Shown: positions 35,856-44,726 of the stretch, one piece after another
How the letters are laid out: the number at the start of each line of letters is the position of its first letter
How positions within the stretch are numbered: the stretch's first letter is position 1
Assembly: GCA_003483745.1 (NCBI GenBank)
Contig: DMYD01000042.1
Coordinates: 130,936-194,935 of the forward strand
Length of the DNA: 64,000 nucleotides
Direction of reading: 5' to 3'
Source of the DNA: Roseburia sp.
GTDB lineage: Bacteria; Bacillota; Clostridia; Lachnospirales; Lachnospiraceae
The notes under the pieces: generated by a model
What the model was told of the DNA's origin: nothing
Database searches by the model: none
Seen by the model: only the letters and a program-made list of their open reading frames with translations
Position numbers and translations under genes: made by a program

Positions 35856-35894
35856 ATGTCATAGCAGTATCTTGATACTGCTATGACATTTTTA
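35856..35894 (+). terminator. Terminator of the sodium-pump decarboxylase operon
   Basis: ATGTCATAGCAGTAT (35856-35870) and ATACTGCTATGACAT (35875-35889) form a 15-bp perfect stem with a 4-nt loop, followed by TTTTTA. Confidence 0.9.
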
Positions 35895-35937
35895 CTTTAG
35901 TCATTTTTACTTTACCGAATGAAAAAACGATTCAAAG

Positions 35938-35966
35938 CTGACAAAAAGGAAATGTTTTGGTATAAT
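35938..35966 (+). promoter_or_regulatory. Promoter of the rpiR-baiN-cmk-ispH-rpsA gene run
   Basis: CTGACA (35938-35943), 17 bp, then TATAAT (35961-35966) with TGG directly before it. It lies 72 bp upstream of the RpiR-type gene. Confidence 0.65.
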
Positions 35967-36037
35967 AGGAATGTTGGTGTGTAAAGGCATATCACAAATT
36001 GCAGACAGTGTCATAAAAATGACAGGAACGAGGGGTT

Positions 36038-36970
36038 ATGGGCAGTAAGAATGATTTGAGTAATCGGATCAATGAGTCATACAGTAAATTGAGCAAGGGA
36101 CAGAAACTGCTTGCCACCTATATCACAGATAATTATGATAAGGCAGTATTTTTGACGGCGGCAAAATTAGGTGAGGTGGTCGGAGTCAGCGAATCCACGG
36201 TTGTTCGTTTTGCCATGCATCTTGGATATCGGGGATATCCTGAATTTCAGAGTGCGTTAGAGGAACTGGTGCGTAATAAACTGAATTCTATTCAGCGCAT
36301 GGAAGTTACCTATGGAAGAATCAGCCAGTCAAAAATCCTGGAATCTGTTTTAAAGTCAGATGCGGAAAAGATTAACAGTACATTGGAAAAAATAGATCAG
36401 GCGGCATTTGAAATAGCAGTAGATACTATTTTACACGCAAAACATATTTATATTATTGGAATCAGAAGCTGTGCGCCGCTTGCGTCGTTTATGGCATTTT
36501 ATTTTACATTGATGTTTGAAAATGTACATCTGATACAGACGAGCAGTTCAAGCGAAATCTTTGAACAGATGGTTCGCATCGGAAGGGATGATGTAATTAT
36601 TGGGATCAGTTTCCCGAGGTATTCCATGCGTACCTTAAAGGCTATGGAGTTTGCCAATAACCGCAGTGCAAAAGTTATTACGTTGACGGACAGTGTGCAT
36701 TCACCGATGAATTTGTATTCATCCTGTAATCTGATCGCAGACAGTGATATGGCATCTATCGTGGATTCACTGGTTGCACCGCTTAGCGTGATCAATGCAC
36801 TGATCGTGGCGCTATGTATGAAAAAACAGAGGGATGTTGCAAAAACATTAGAAATGTTAGAAGGAATCTGGGATGAGTATCAGGTCTATGAAAATGATGA
36901 GATCAATGCGATTGATGATTCCATAAAAATGCGTTATGCAAAAATAGGAGACAGCGATTTTCATGAATAA
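36038..36970 (+). CDS. MurR/RpiR-family transcriptional regulator
   Basis: The 310-residue protein has an N-terminal HTH_6 domain (residues 1-75, with LGEVVGVSESTVVRFAMHLGY as its recognition helix region) and a C-terminal SIS sugar-phosphate-binding domain (about 125-260, AKHIYIIGIRSCAPLASF). Such regulators respond to phosphosugars. Its gene overlaps the next by 8 bp, an unusual partnership with a flavoprotein and essential genes, so the regulator may control this run or a distant sugar operon. Confidence 0.9.
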   Translation: MGSKNDLSNRINESYSKLSKGQKLLATYITDNYDKAVFLTAAKLGEVVGVSESTVVRFAMHLGYRGYPEFQSALEELVRNKLNSIQRMEVTYGRISQSKILESVLKSDAEKINSTLEKIDQAAFEIAVDTILHAKHIYIIGIRSCAPLASFMAFYFTLMFENVHLIQTSSSSEIFEQMVRIGRDDVIIGISFPRYSMRTLKAMEFANNRSAKVITLTDSVHSPMNLYSSCNLIADSDMASIVDSLVAPLSVINALIVALCMKKQRDVAKTLEMLEGIWDEYQVYENDEINAIDDSIKMRYAKIGDSDFHE

Positions 36971-38240
36971 GATCATCGTAATAGGTGGAGGACCGGCTGG
37001 GATGTTTGCGGCAATCGCTGCGGCGGAATCAGGCAGTCAGGTCACTTTACTTGAAAAAAATGAAAAATTAGGGAAAAAACTATTTATAACCGGAAAGGGA
37101 CGCTGCAACATTACAAATGCTGGGGATATGGATAATCTTTTTGCAAATGTCATGACAAATGCAAAATTTTTATACAGTGCTTTTTATGCATATGATAATG
37201 AGCAGGTGATAGATTTTTTTGAAAGAAACGGACTTCGGACCAAGAAAGAGCGCGGCAACCGGGTATTCCCTGTTTCGGACCATTCCTCGGACGTGATTGC
37301 AACATTGCAGAAAGTGATGAGAGAAAAAAAAGTAAAAGTAATGCTGCATACACAGGTGAACAGGCTGCTCGTGGAAACATCTGTGGGGGATGAGTCAAAA
37401 AGCATTGTTACGGGTGTGCAGTTAACAGACGGTACCTCAATGCAGGCTGATGCAGTGATTGTTGCAACAGGTGGTTTTTCCTATCAGACAACCGGATCTA
37501 CAGGAGATGGATACCGTTTCGCAAAAGAAGTTGGACATACCGTAACAGATATCCGCCCATCACTGGTACCTTTTCTTGCAAAAGAAGATTATGTACGGCA
37601 AATGCAGGGATTGTCATTGAAAAATGTGGAAGTACGCATTTTAAATGGAAAGAAACTTTTATACCAGGAGTTTGGCGAGATGCTGTTTACACATTTTGGA
37701 GTTAGCGGGCCGCTGCTTTTATCGGCGAGCGCAGCAATAAAGCCGTCTCTTACGGCAGGAGAACTTTCTATGTTCATAGATTTAAAACCGGCACTTACAG
37801 AAGAACAGCTGGATCATCGTTTGTTAAGAGAGTTTGACGAGGCAAAAAATAAACAGTTCAAAAATTCTATTGGAGGACTTTTTCCGGCAAAAATGATCCC
37901 GGTCATGCTTGAAATTAGCGGAATCGATCCGGAGAAGAAAGTCAATGAGATCACCAAAGAGGAACGCAGACATTTTATTGGGCGGATCAAGGCATTCCCG
38001 GTTACACTGTGCGGATTGCGTGATTTTAATGAAGCGATTATCACGAAAGGAGGCATAAAAGTAAAAGAGGTTAACCCATCCACAATGGAATCAAAACTGG
38101 TGCCGCATTTATATTTTTGCGGAGAAGTATTGGATTTGGATGCAATGACTGGTGGCTACAATTTACAGATTGCCTGGTCAACCGGATATCTGGCAGGAAA
38201 TTCTGCAGCACAACAAATGGAAAAAGGAGAAAAGAAATGA
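36963..38240 (+). CDS. BaiN/HI0933-family flavoprotein oxidoreductase
   Basis: The 425-residue protein has an N-terminal Rossmann FAD site (VIGGGPAGMFAAIAAAESG), the GKGRCNITN motif typical of the HI0933/BaiN family near residue 45, and a C-terminal FAD segment (EVLDLDAMTGGYNLQIAWSTG). BaiN was described as a flavoprotein acting on bile acid intermediates, but most members are widespread with unknown substrate, so no bile acid role is claimed. It overlaps the RpiR gene by 8 bp and cmk by 4 bp, so expression is coupled to both. Confidence 0.88.
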   Translation: MNKIIVIGGGPAGMFAAIAAAESGSQVTLLEKNEKLGKKLFITGKGRCNITNAGDMDNLFANVMTNAKFLYSAFYAYDNEQVIDFFERNGLRTKKERGNRVFPVSDHSSDVIATLQKVMREKKVKVMLHTQVNRLLVETSVGDESKSIVTGVQLTDGTSMQADAVIVATGGFSYQTTGSTGDGYRFAKEVGHTVTDIRPSLVPFLAKEDYVRQMQGLSLKNVEVRILNGKKLLYQEFGEMLFTHFGVSGPLLLSASAAIKPSLTAGELSMFIDLKPALTEEQLDHRLLREFDEAKNKQFKNSIGGLFPAKMIPVMLEISGIDPEKKVNEITKEERRHFIGRIKAFPVTLCGLRDFNEAIITKGGIKVKEVNPSTMESKLVPHLYFCGEVLDLDAMTGGYNLQIAWSTGYLAGNSAAQQMEKGEKK

Positions 38241-38911
38241 GTATGAATATTGCAATTGACGGACCGGCAGGTGCAGGAAAAAGTACTATTGCAAAGCGCC
38301 TGGCAAAAAAACTTGGATTTATCTATGTGGATACGGGCGCGATGTATCGCGCGATGGCATATTATTTTTTGCAGCATGACATTGATGCAAAAGATGAAAA
38401 AGCGATTGCGGCGGTCTGCCCGGATGTGACCGTTACAATTACCTATGAAAATGGGGAACAGCAGGTAATTTTAAATGGAGAGAACGTAAATGGCGTGATC
38501 CGCAATGAGGAAGTTGGAAATATGGCATCATCCACAAGCGTTTATCCGGTAGTCCGTGAAAAATTAGTCGAACTGCAGCGGCAGCTTGCAAAATCTGCAG
38601 ATGTTATTATGGATGGAAGAGACATTGGAACCTGTGTGCTTCCAGATGCACAGGTGAAGATTTATCTGACGGCAAGTTCGGCAACGCGTGCGAAACGACG
38701 CTTCGATGAGCTGACTGAAAAAGGTGTAAGCTGTGATCTTGCGGAAATTGAAAAAGATATCATTGACCGTGATTACCGTGATATGCATCGTGATACATCA
38801 CCGCTTTGCCAGGCGAAAGATGCTGTTTTAGTGGACAGTTCGGAAATGAATATTGATGAAGTAGTCGATGCTATCTATCAGGTATATTCAAAAGTAAAAA
38901 AGGAAGCATAA
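38237..38911 (+). CDS. cmk: Cytidylate kinase
   Basis: Cmk phosphorylates CMP and dCMP using ATP. The 224-residue protein has the P-loop GPAGAGKST (residues 9-17), the DTGAMYRAMAYYF segment and the MDGRDIGTCVLPDAQVKIYL core. ATG 38237 lies in the ATGA overlap with the preceding stop, with AAGGAG upstream. A much longer in-frame opening would begin inside the flavoprotein gene and is rejected. The cmk-ispH-rpsA order is conserved in Clostridia. Confidence 0.95.
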   Translation: MSMNIAIDGPAGAGKSTIAKRLAKKLGFIYVDTGAMYRAMAYYFLQHDIDAKDEKAIAAVCPDVTVTITYENGEQQVILNGENVNGVIRNEEVGNMASSTSVYPVVREKLVELQRQLAKSADVIMDGRDIGTCVLPDAQVKIYLTASSATRAKRRFDELTEKGVSCDLAEIEKDIIDRDYRDMHRDTSPLCQAKDAVLVDSSEMNIDEVVDAIYQVYSKVKKEA

Positions 38912-38915
38912 AAAT

Positions 38916-39785
38916 ATGAAGGTGACATTGGCAAAGAGTGCAGGTTTCTGTTTTGGCGTAAAACGTGCAGTGGATACTGTATATGAACAGTTAGAAAAGA
39001 GTGCCACAGAGCGACAGCCGATTTACACATTTGGCCCGATCATTCACAATGAAGAGGTCGTGCATGATCTGGAGGAAAAAGGTGTAACGGTTATAGAGAC
39101 TGTCTGCGAACTGGAAGAGAGAGCAGCACAGGGCGGAACAGTTATCATCCGCGCCCATGGAGTAGAAAAGGGAATTTCTGAGAAAATCAAAAAGCTTGGC
39201 TACACGCTGGTGGATGCGACCTGCCCGTTTGTGTTAAAGATACACCGCCTTGTTGAAAAATACAGCACGGAGGGAGCACAGATTGTAATTATCGGGAATG
39301 AGAAGCATCCGGAGGTAAAAGGAATCAAAAGCTGGTCTATTGATCCACACACGGCTGTCATATCTACACCGGAAGAGGCAGAAAAATATCAGGCAGAATC
39401 CGGGAAAAAGGTATGTATTGTAGCACAAACGACATTTAATTACAATAAATTTCAAGAATTAGTTGAAATTATAAATAAAAAAGGTTATGATATAATTGTT
39501 TTAAATACAATCTGCAATGCCACCGAGGAAAGACAGACTGAGGCAGCTGAGATTGCCCGTGATGTGGACGCCATGATTGTCATAGGGGGCAGAAATAGTT
39601 CCAATACGCAGAAGTTGTTTGAAATATGTAAAAACGAATGCAACAATACTTACTATATACAAACTGTAAAAGATTTGGATATCACATGTTTTGAGTCCAT
39701 CGATAGCGTAGGTATTACCGCAGGGGCTTCTACCCCAAACAAAATTATTGAGGAGGTTCAAAAGAATGTCAGAAATGAGCTTTGA
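38916..39785 (+). CDS. ispH: 4-hydroxy-3-methylbut-2-enyl diphosphate reductase
   Basis: IspH performs the last step of the methylerythritol phosphate pathway, making IPP and DMAPP with a [4Fe-4S] cluster. The three cluster ligands are Cys12 (AGFCFGVKRAV), Cys103 (DATCPFV) and Cys200 (NTICNATEERQ). The 289-residue length is standard. In many Clostridia IspH is fused to ribosomal protein S1; here the two are separate, but the rpsA start lies 20 bp inside ispH in another frame. Confidence 0.96.
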   Translation: MKVTLAKSAGFCFGVKRAVDTVYEQLEKSATERQPIYTFGPIIHNEEVVHDLEEKGVTVIETVCELEERAAQGGTVIIRAHGVEKGISEKIKKLGYTLVDATCPFVLKIHRLVEKYSTEGAQIVIIGNEKHPEVKGIKSWSIDPHTAVISTPEEAEKYQAESGKKVCIVAQTTFNYNKFQELVEIINKKGYDIIVLNTICNATEERQTEAAEIARDVDAMIVIGGRNSSNTQKLFEICKNECNNTYYIQTVKDLDITCFESIDSVGITAGASTPNKIIEEVQKNVRNEL

Positions 39786-40890
39786 ACAAATGCTGGAGGA
39801 ATCATTTAAAACAATAAGAAATGGAGAGGTAGTTGAAGGTACCGTTATCGATGTGAAACCTGATGAGATCGTATTAAATATCGGCTACAAATCAGACGGA
39901 ATCATTACTCGTAATGAATATACGAACGAAGCTAACGTTGATTTAACAACACTGGTATCTGTCGGCGACACCATGGAAGCAAAGGTTCTTAAGGTAAACG
40001 ATGGTGAGGGACAGGTATTACTCACATACAAACGCCTCGCAGCAGAAAAAGGCAGCAAGAGATTAGAAGAGGCATTTGAAAACAAAGAAGTATTAACAGC
40101 AAAAGTAGCACAGGTATTAGATGGTGGTCTTTGCGTGATCGTGGATGAGACAAGAGTATTCATTCCGGCAAGCCTTGTATCTGATACTTACGAGAAAGAT
40201 TTATCCAAGTACAAAGACCAGGATGTTGAATTCGTAATCAGCGAGTTCAATCCAAAACGTAGAAGAATCATCGGTGATAGAAAACAGCTTTTAGTTGCGA
40301 AAAAATTAGAGCAGCAGAAAGAACTGTTTGCAAAGATCAAAGTTGGTGATGTTATGGAAGGAACTGTTAAAAATGTAACAGACTTCGGAGCATTTATCGA
40401 TCTTGGAGGAGCTGATGGTCTGCTTCATATTTCTGAGATGTCATGGGGCAGAGTAGAGAGTCCTAAAAAAGTATTCAATGTTGGTGATCATGTACGTGTA
40501 TTCATCAAAGACATCAACGAGACAAAGATTGCACTCAGCATGAAATTCCCGGCTGAAAATCCATGGAATGGTGCTGCAGAGAAATATGCAGTTGGCAACG
40601 TTGTAAAAGGAAAAGTTGCAAGAATGACAGATTTTGGTGCATTTGTAGAACTTGCTCCGGGTGTAGATGCATTACTGCATGTTTCCCAGATTGCAAAAGA
40701 GCATGTTGAGAAACCATCTGATGTATTAAAAGTAGGTCAGGAGATTGAAGCTAAGATCGTTGATTTTAACGAGGATGAGAAGAAAATCAGTCTTTCCATC
40801 AAAGCATTACTTGCTCCAGAGACAAATGAGTCAGAAGATACTGATGTTGCAGATGTAGATATTGATGCAGTTGCAGCAGAAGAAAACTAG
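39766..40890 (+). CDS. rpsA: 30S ribosomal protein S1 homologue with four S1 domains
   Basis: The 374-residue protein contains four S1 RNA-binding domains starting near residues 15 (VVEGTVIDVKPDEIVLNIG), 100, 190 (VMEGTVKNVTDFGAFIDLG) and 275 (VVKGKVARMTDFGAFVELA), then an acidic tail. It is shorter than the six-domain S1 of E. coli, as in other Firmicutes. ATG 39766 with GAGGAGG at 39750-39756 is chosen; a start six codons upstream has no such site. It overlaps ispH by 20 bp. Confidence 0.94.
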   Translation: MSEMSFEQMLEESFKTIRNGEVVEGTVIDVKPDEIVLNIGYKSDGIITRNEYTNEANVDLTTLVSVGDTMEAKVLKVNDGEGQVLLTYKRLAAEKGSKRLEEAFENKEVLTAKVAQVLDGGLCVIVDETRVFIPASLVSDTYEKDLSKYKDQDVEFVISEFNPKRRRIIGDRKQLLVAKKLEQQKELFAKIKVGDVMEGTVKNVTDFGAFIDLGGADGLLHISEMSWGRVESPKKVFNVGDHVRVFIKDINETKIALSMKFPAENPWNGAAEKYAVGNVVKGKVARMTDFGAFVELAPGVDALLHVSQIAKEHVEKPSDVLKVGQEIEAKIVDFNEDEKKISLSIKALLAPETNESEDTDVADVDIDAVAAEEN

Positions 40891-40916
40891 ATTCCGTATA
40901 TAGTAATATGGAACAG

Positions 40917-40953
40917 AAATAGGCTTTCACGGAATGTGCAAAGCCTATTTTTT
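40917..40953 (+). terminator. Terminator after rpsA
   Basis: AAATAGGCTTT (40917-40927) and AAAGCCTATTT (40940-40950) form an 11-bp perfect stem with a T-run. Confidence 0.85.
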
Positions 40954-41041
40954 CTATAAAGCATGGAAATATAAAGTTTTGATTTTACAGAGAGAACAAA
41001 AAAGTAATTTCATGCAAAATGGAACAGGAGGAAAGTAGAAT

Positions 41042-41824
41042 ATGCTGGAAACCGATAATTATGAAAAGTTTAAAAAAGATATTTTACAGCTTGCAGGAAT
41101 TGATTTGAATTCTTACAAGGAAAAACAGATGCGCCGCCGCATTAATACATTGATCACTAAGAATAATGTCAAGACGTATAATGATTATGTGGCATTGATC
41201 AAGAAAGATAAAGAAAAGTTTGAACAGTTTATCAATTTCTTGACAATCAATGTTTCTGAATTTTATCGTAATCCGGATCAGTGGAAGATATTAGAGGGAC
41301 AGGTGTTCCCGGAACTCATTAAAAAGTTTGGCAAGAATTTAAAGATCTGGAGCGCTGCATGTTCAACAGGCGATGAACCATATTCACTTGTAATGGCTCT
41401 TTCAAGACAGGTGCCGCTTGCGAATATTAAAATCATTGCGACGGATATCGATAATCAGGTACTGGATACGGCAAGAATGGGACTGTACAATGAGAAAAGT
41501 ATCGCATCCGTACCGGATGATCTGAAGAAAAAATATTTTACAAAAGTTGGTACTTCCTATCAGATTTCAGATGAAATTAAAAAAAGAGTAGAATTTAAGA
41601 AACATGACCTGCTGAAAGATCCGTATCCAAGCGGTTGTAATCTGATTGTCTGCCGCAACGTGGTTATTTATTTTACGGAAGAAGCAAAAGATGTAATCTA
41701 TCAGAAATTTCATAAAGCTCTTCAGCCAGGTGGTGTGCTTTTTATTGGAAGCACAGAGCAGATTATGAATTATAGAGAACTTGGATTCGACAGACATACA
41801 TCATTTTTCTTTGAAAAACAGTAG
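41042..41824 (+). CDS. cheR: CheR-type chemoreceptor glutamate methyltransferase
   Basis: CheR methylates glutamates on chemoreceptors with S-adenosylmethionine to set adaptation. The 260-residue protein has the N-terminal helical domain (about 1-75) and a methyltransferase domain with the SAM motif ACSTGDEPYSLVMAL near residue 104, DIDNQVLDTARMGLY, and NLIVCRNVVIYF. No cheB, cheA or cheW is next to it. An AGGAGG site lies 10 bp before the ATG. It may serve the chemoreceptors encoded 7-20 kb downstream. Confidence 0.94.
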   Translation: MLETDNYEKFKKDILQLAGIDLNSYKEKQMRRRINTLITKNNVKTYNDYVALIKKDKEKFEQFINFLTINVSEFYRNPDQWKILEGQVFPELIKKFGKNLKIWSAACSTGDEPYSLVMALSRQVPLANIKIIATDIDNQVLDTARMGLYNEKSIASVPDDLKKKYFTKVGTSYQISDEIKKRVEFKKHDLLKDPYPSGCNLIVCRNVVIYFTEEAKDVIYQKFHKALQPGGVLFIGSTEQIMNYRELGFDRHTSFFFEKQ

Positions 41825-41843
41825 GGCATAAATTCCCGTGAAT

Positions 41844-41896
41844 AAAAAAGTGTGTGGATTTCTGGTATTAAAAATTACCGGGTTCACACACTTTTT
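41844..41896. terminator. Bidirectional terminator between cheR and the YprB-like gene
   Basis: AAAAAGTGTGTG (to 41856) pairs with CACACACTTTTT (41885-41896) around an AT-rich loop that holds a smaller stem. The A and T runs serve both convergent genes. Confidence 0.7.
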
Positions 41897-41904
41897 GCAA
41901 TCTG

Positions 41905-43008
41905 TCATAATTTTTTTCTGCAAATAAAATTAAGTACATGCATACAATATTCTTTTTGCATTTCTTTTGATCCAATAAAGTTTTCCGATAGTTCAAAGTA
42001 GCTTTTTTTATCCTTGAACATATGACGGAATGCCGGTTTTTGTATTTCCTGGTATTGGGGAATAAAGATGGCATTCTTTTTTTCGTAGCAGGTTCCGGCA
42101 GTGGCCTTTTTTTTCCGCTCTTTTGGAATGGATGTGGCGAGGCTTGAAGGAATGGCGAGATCTTCCTCAGGAAGATACCAGTAATTCTTATAATCAGGAA
42201 GAAAATATTTGAGTTCTCCTGTATATAAACGGACGCAGAGCTTTGTCTGGTCTGCGTCGGCAACCAGATGAAAGTCTTCATAATGGCAGGAAATATGTTT
42301 TGGAACCGGAAAGTTATTTTGCAGGGAAAAGAGCAATTCTCTGCACGGGCTGCCATCATAGGAGATGTATTCATTTGCACAGAGGGATGTCACGGAGAAT
42401 GCTCCGTCAAATAGCTTCACATAGGACAAAATGGAGAGCAGTTTTGGCATATCAATGACATCCTCATAATTATGCTGCTTTAAAAGAGAAACAAGTGTTT
42501 TATCCGGATTTCTCTGGTATGACTGATATACCTCGATCAGTTCACCGCCGTTATACATGTCTTCACGTTCTAAACCAAGAAATTGTTCCACGGTTTTCTG
42601 CTTTAAGTTTGGCAGAGCGAAGAGAAAGCGAAAACCCGAGATCATTTTATAGATATCAACATATTTATAGGAAGAAAATGGCTCTGGTATTTTGTGCTTC
42701 TGGCATTTGTTTGTCAGATAAGGGATGTCAAAGCCAATTCCGTTAAATGTGATGATTGTATCAAAATTTTTCAGATAATCAAAAAAAGCATGCAGTACGT
42801 CAGATTCTTCTGCCGGTGTTTCTGCAAAAAACTGATCGACGATTAGCTGATCTTCTTTTCGAGCCGCACAGCCGATCAGATAGAGTGAAGTACGTGCAGC
42901 TGAAAATCCGGTTGTTTCAATATCAAAAAAAAGAGAATTTTCGGTAAATATCAGTGCCGTCAGTGAATCAGTTTCGTTAAAAGGCAGTTCTTCATGCCAG
43001 TGTTTCAT
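41905..43008 (-). CDS. YprB-like ribonuclease H-fold (DEDD) exonuclease
   Basis: The 367-residue protein contains a DEDD-type exonuclease domain: FFDIETTGFSAARTSLYLIG (first Asp-x-Glu), ITFNGIGFDIPYLTNKC (second Asp region) and a later FLGLEREDMYNGGELIEVYQ segment. The C-terminal third is a distinct domain without catalytic motifs. This matches the YprB family of predicted 3'-5' exonucleases of Firmicutes, whose substrate is not settled. It is transcribed away from the rnf operon. Confidence 0.85.
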   Translation of the reverse strand: MKHWHEELPFNETDSLTALIFTENSLFFDIETTGFSAARTSLYLIGCAARKEDQLIVDQFFAETPAEESDVLHAFFDYLKNFDTIITFNGIGFDIPYLTNKCQKHKIPEPFSSYKYVDIYKMISGFRFLFALPNLKQKTVEQFLGLEREDMYNGGELIEVYQSYQRNPDKTLVSLLKQHNYEDVIDMPKLLSILSYVKLFDGAFSVTSLCANEYISYDGSPCRELLFSLQNNFPVPKHISCHYEDFHLVADADQTKLCVRLYTGELKYFLPDYKNYWYLPEEDLAIPSSLATSIPKERKKKATAGTCYEKKNAIFIPQYQEIQKPAFRHMFKDKKSYFELSENFIGSKEMQKEYCMHVLNFICRKKL

Positions 43009-43311
43009 ACAATTCCTCCATAATTTTTTATGTCTTTCATCAGATGTGGGATGAGAGATATCGTCTGCGTATCCCTTTTACATAGAAAAACCTTCAGCTT
43101 ACAGTAATTTTATCATATGCAGACGAAAAATGGAATTGCCCTTAATTGATGGAATTATCTCAATAATTGTGAAAATTTTGTCGAAAGGTTCTAAAAAAAA
43201 TACAAGGAACAGATGTAAAATGTATAATTTTGTGGTATAATCAATAGGATAAATGTTCTATGAACTATATCATAGAATAGAATACAATTAAGAGAAAGTG
43301 GGGCACGAAAA
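43009..43311. other. Divergent intergenic region between the YprB-like gene and rnfC
   Basis: This 303-bp AT-rich stretch has no open gene. It holds a TATAAT with extended -10 (43233-43241) for rnf. A perfect 8-bp inverted repeat, TTCTATGA (43256-43263) with TCATAGAA (43270-43277), lies between that promoter and rnfC. Nothing like a Rex operator was seen. Confidence 0.55.
43233..43241 (+). promoter_or_regulatory. Extended -10 promoter of the rnf operon
   Basis: TGG followed by a perfect TATAAT, 71 bp before the rnfC start. No good -35 is present, which fits extended -10 use. The inverted repeat at 43256-43277 lies just after the expected RNA start. Confidence 0.5.
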
Positions 43312-44637
43312 ATGGGTTTAAAGACATTTAAAGGTGGCGTCCATCCTTACGAAGGCAAGGAATTAGCAAAGGATGCGCCGATTGTGGAAGTTTTACCCAA
43401 GGGCGATCTTGTGTATCCGTTATCACAGCATATCGGGGCACCTGCTAGTCCGATAGTGGCGAAAGGCGACAGAGTATTAAAGGGACAGAAAATCGCAGAA
43501 GCGGGCGGTTTTGTATCATCTCCAATTTATGCATCTGCATCCGGTACTGTAAAAGCTATTGAACCGCGTCGTGTGGCAGTTGGCGATATGGTCAATTCCA
43601 TCGTGATTGAAAACGACGGAGCGTTCGAAGAGGTTTCTTACACACCGTGTGAAGATGTGACGGCTTTATCCAAAGAAGAGATCATTGGTAAAGTAAAAGA
43701 AGCCGGTGTTGTCGGCATGGGTGGTGCAGGTTTCCCGACTCATGTGAAGTTATCACCGAAAGAACCGGACAAAATTGAGTATATCATTGCAAACTGTGCG
43801 GAATGTGAACCGTATCTGACTGCAGATTACCGGAGAATGTTAGAGAATCCGGAAGAACTGATCGGTGGTATGAAGATTATTCTTCAGTTGTTTGACAAGG
43901 CAAAGGGTGTATTTGGTATTGAGAATAATAAACCGGACTGTATTGAAAAATTACAGGAACTGGTAAAAGATGAACCACGTATTGAGGTCTGTCCGTTAGA
44001 GACAAAGTACCCACAGGGTGGTGAGCGTCAGCTTATTTATGCAGTAACAGGACGTTCAATCAATTCTAAGATGCTGCCGGCAGATGCAGGATGTATTGTT
44101 GACAACGTAGAGACGATCATTGCAATCTACAATGCTGTAAAACTTGGCAGACCGGTAACAAATCGTATTTCAACAATTACAGGTGATGCAATCGAGCATC
44201 CGGGCAACTTTTTATACAGCATCGGTACGAGTTATCAGGAACTTGTAGATGCGGCAGGTGGCTTTAAGGTTCAGCCGGAAAAAATCATTTCCGGTGGTCC
44301 AATGATGGGATTTGCCATGTTTGGATTAGATGTCCCGACAACAAAGACATCATCTTCCCTGTTATGTATGTCACAGGATGAGGTTGCTGTGGCAGCAAGT
44401 TTGCAGACTGCATGTATCAACTGCGGACGTTGTGTGGAAGCATGTCCGGAGCAGTTGATTCCATCAAGACTTGCAAAGTTCTCAGACAAGGGACTTTCTG
44501 AAGAGTTTGAAAAATGGCATGGATTAGAGTGTGTTGAGTGTGGAAGCTGCAGTTTTGCATGCCCGGCTAAGAGACAGCTTGCCCAGTCCATCAAGACCAT
44601 GAAAAAGCAGGTTCTTGCTGCAAAACGCAAGAAATAA
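43312..44637 (+). CDS. rnfC: Rnf complex subunit C, NADH-binding
   Basis: Rnf oxidises reduced ferredoxin, reduces NAD+ and pumps Na+ or H+. RnfC is the peripheral subunit that binds FMN and NAD(H). The 441-residue protein has the N-terminal RnfC domain, the nucleotide-binding GVVGMGGAGFPTHVK near residue 138, and two 4Fe-4S motifs, CINCGRCVEACP and CVECGSCSFACP, near residues 369 and 408. It is first in a six-gene operon. Confidence 0.97.
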   Translation: MGLKTFKGGVHPYEGKELAKDAPIVEVLPKGDLVYPLSQHIGAPASPIVAKGDRVLKGQKIAEAGGFVSSPIYASASGTVKAIEPRRVAVGDMVNSIVIENDGAFEEVSYTPCEDVTALSKEEIIGKVKEAGVVGMGGAGFPTHVKLSPKEPDKIEYIIANCAECEPYLTADYRRMLENPEELIGGMKIILQLFDKAKGVFGIENNKPDCIEKLQELVKDEPRIEVCPLETKYPQGGERQLIYAVTGRSINSKMLPADAGCIVDNVETIIAIYNAVKLGRPVTNRISTITGDAIEHPGNFLYSIGTSYQELVDAAGGFKVQPEKIISGGPMMGFAMFGLDVPTTKTSSSLLCMSQDEVAVAASLQTACINCGRCVEACPEQLIPSRLAKFSDKGLSEEFEKWHGLECVECGSCSFACPAKRQLAQSIKTMKKQVLAAKRKK

Positions 44638-44726
44638 TGAAAACATGGTTTCCGAATGCTTTCTGGAAAATATGTTTTCACAATACAAAATACAAATTTT
44701 AAAACTGAAGAAAGAGGTGGATTCCT

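Noticed and set aside
38117..38236. N-terminal extension of Cmk reaching into the flavoprotein gene
   Set aside because: The P-loop begins at the normal distance from ATG 38237, which has its own ribosome-binding site and an ATGA overlap.
36963..38240. Bile acid metabolism role for the BaiN-like flavoprotein
   Set aside because: No other bai gene is present, and this family is widespread with unknown substrates.
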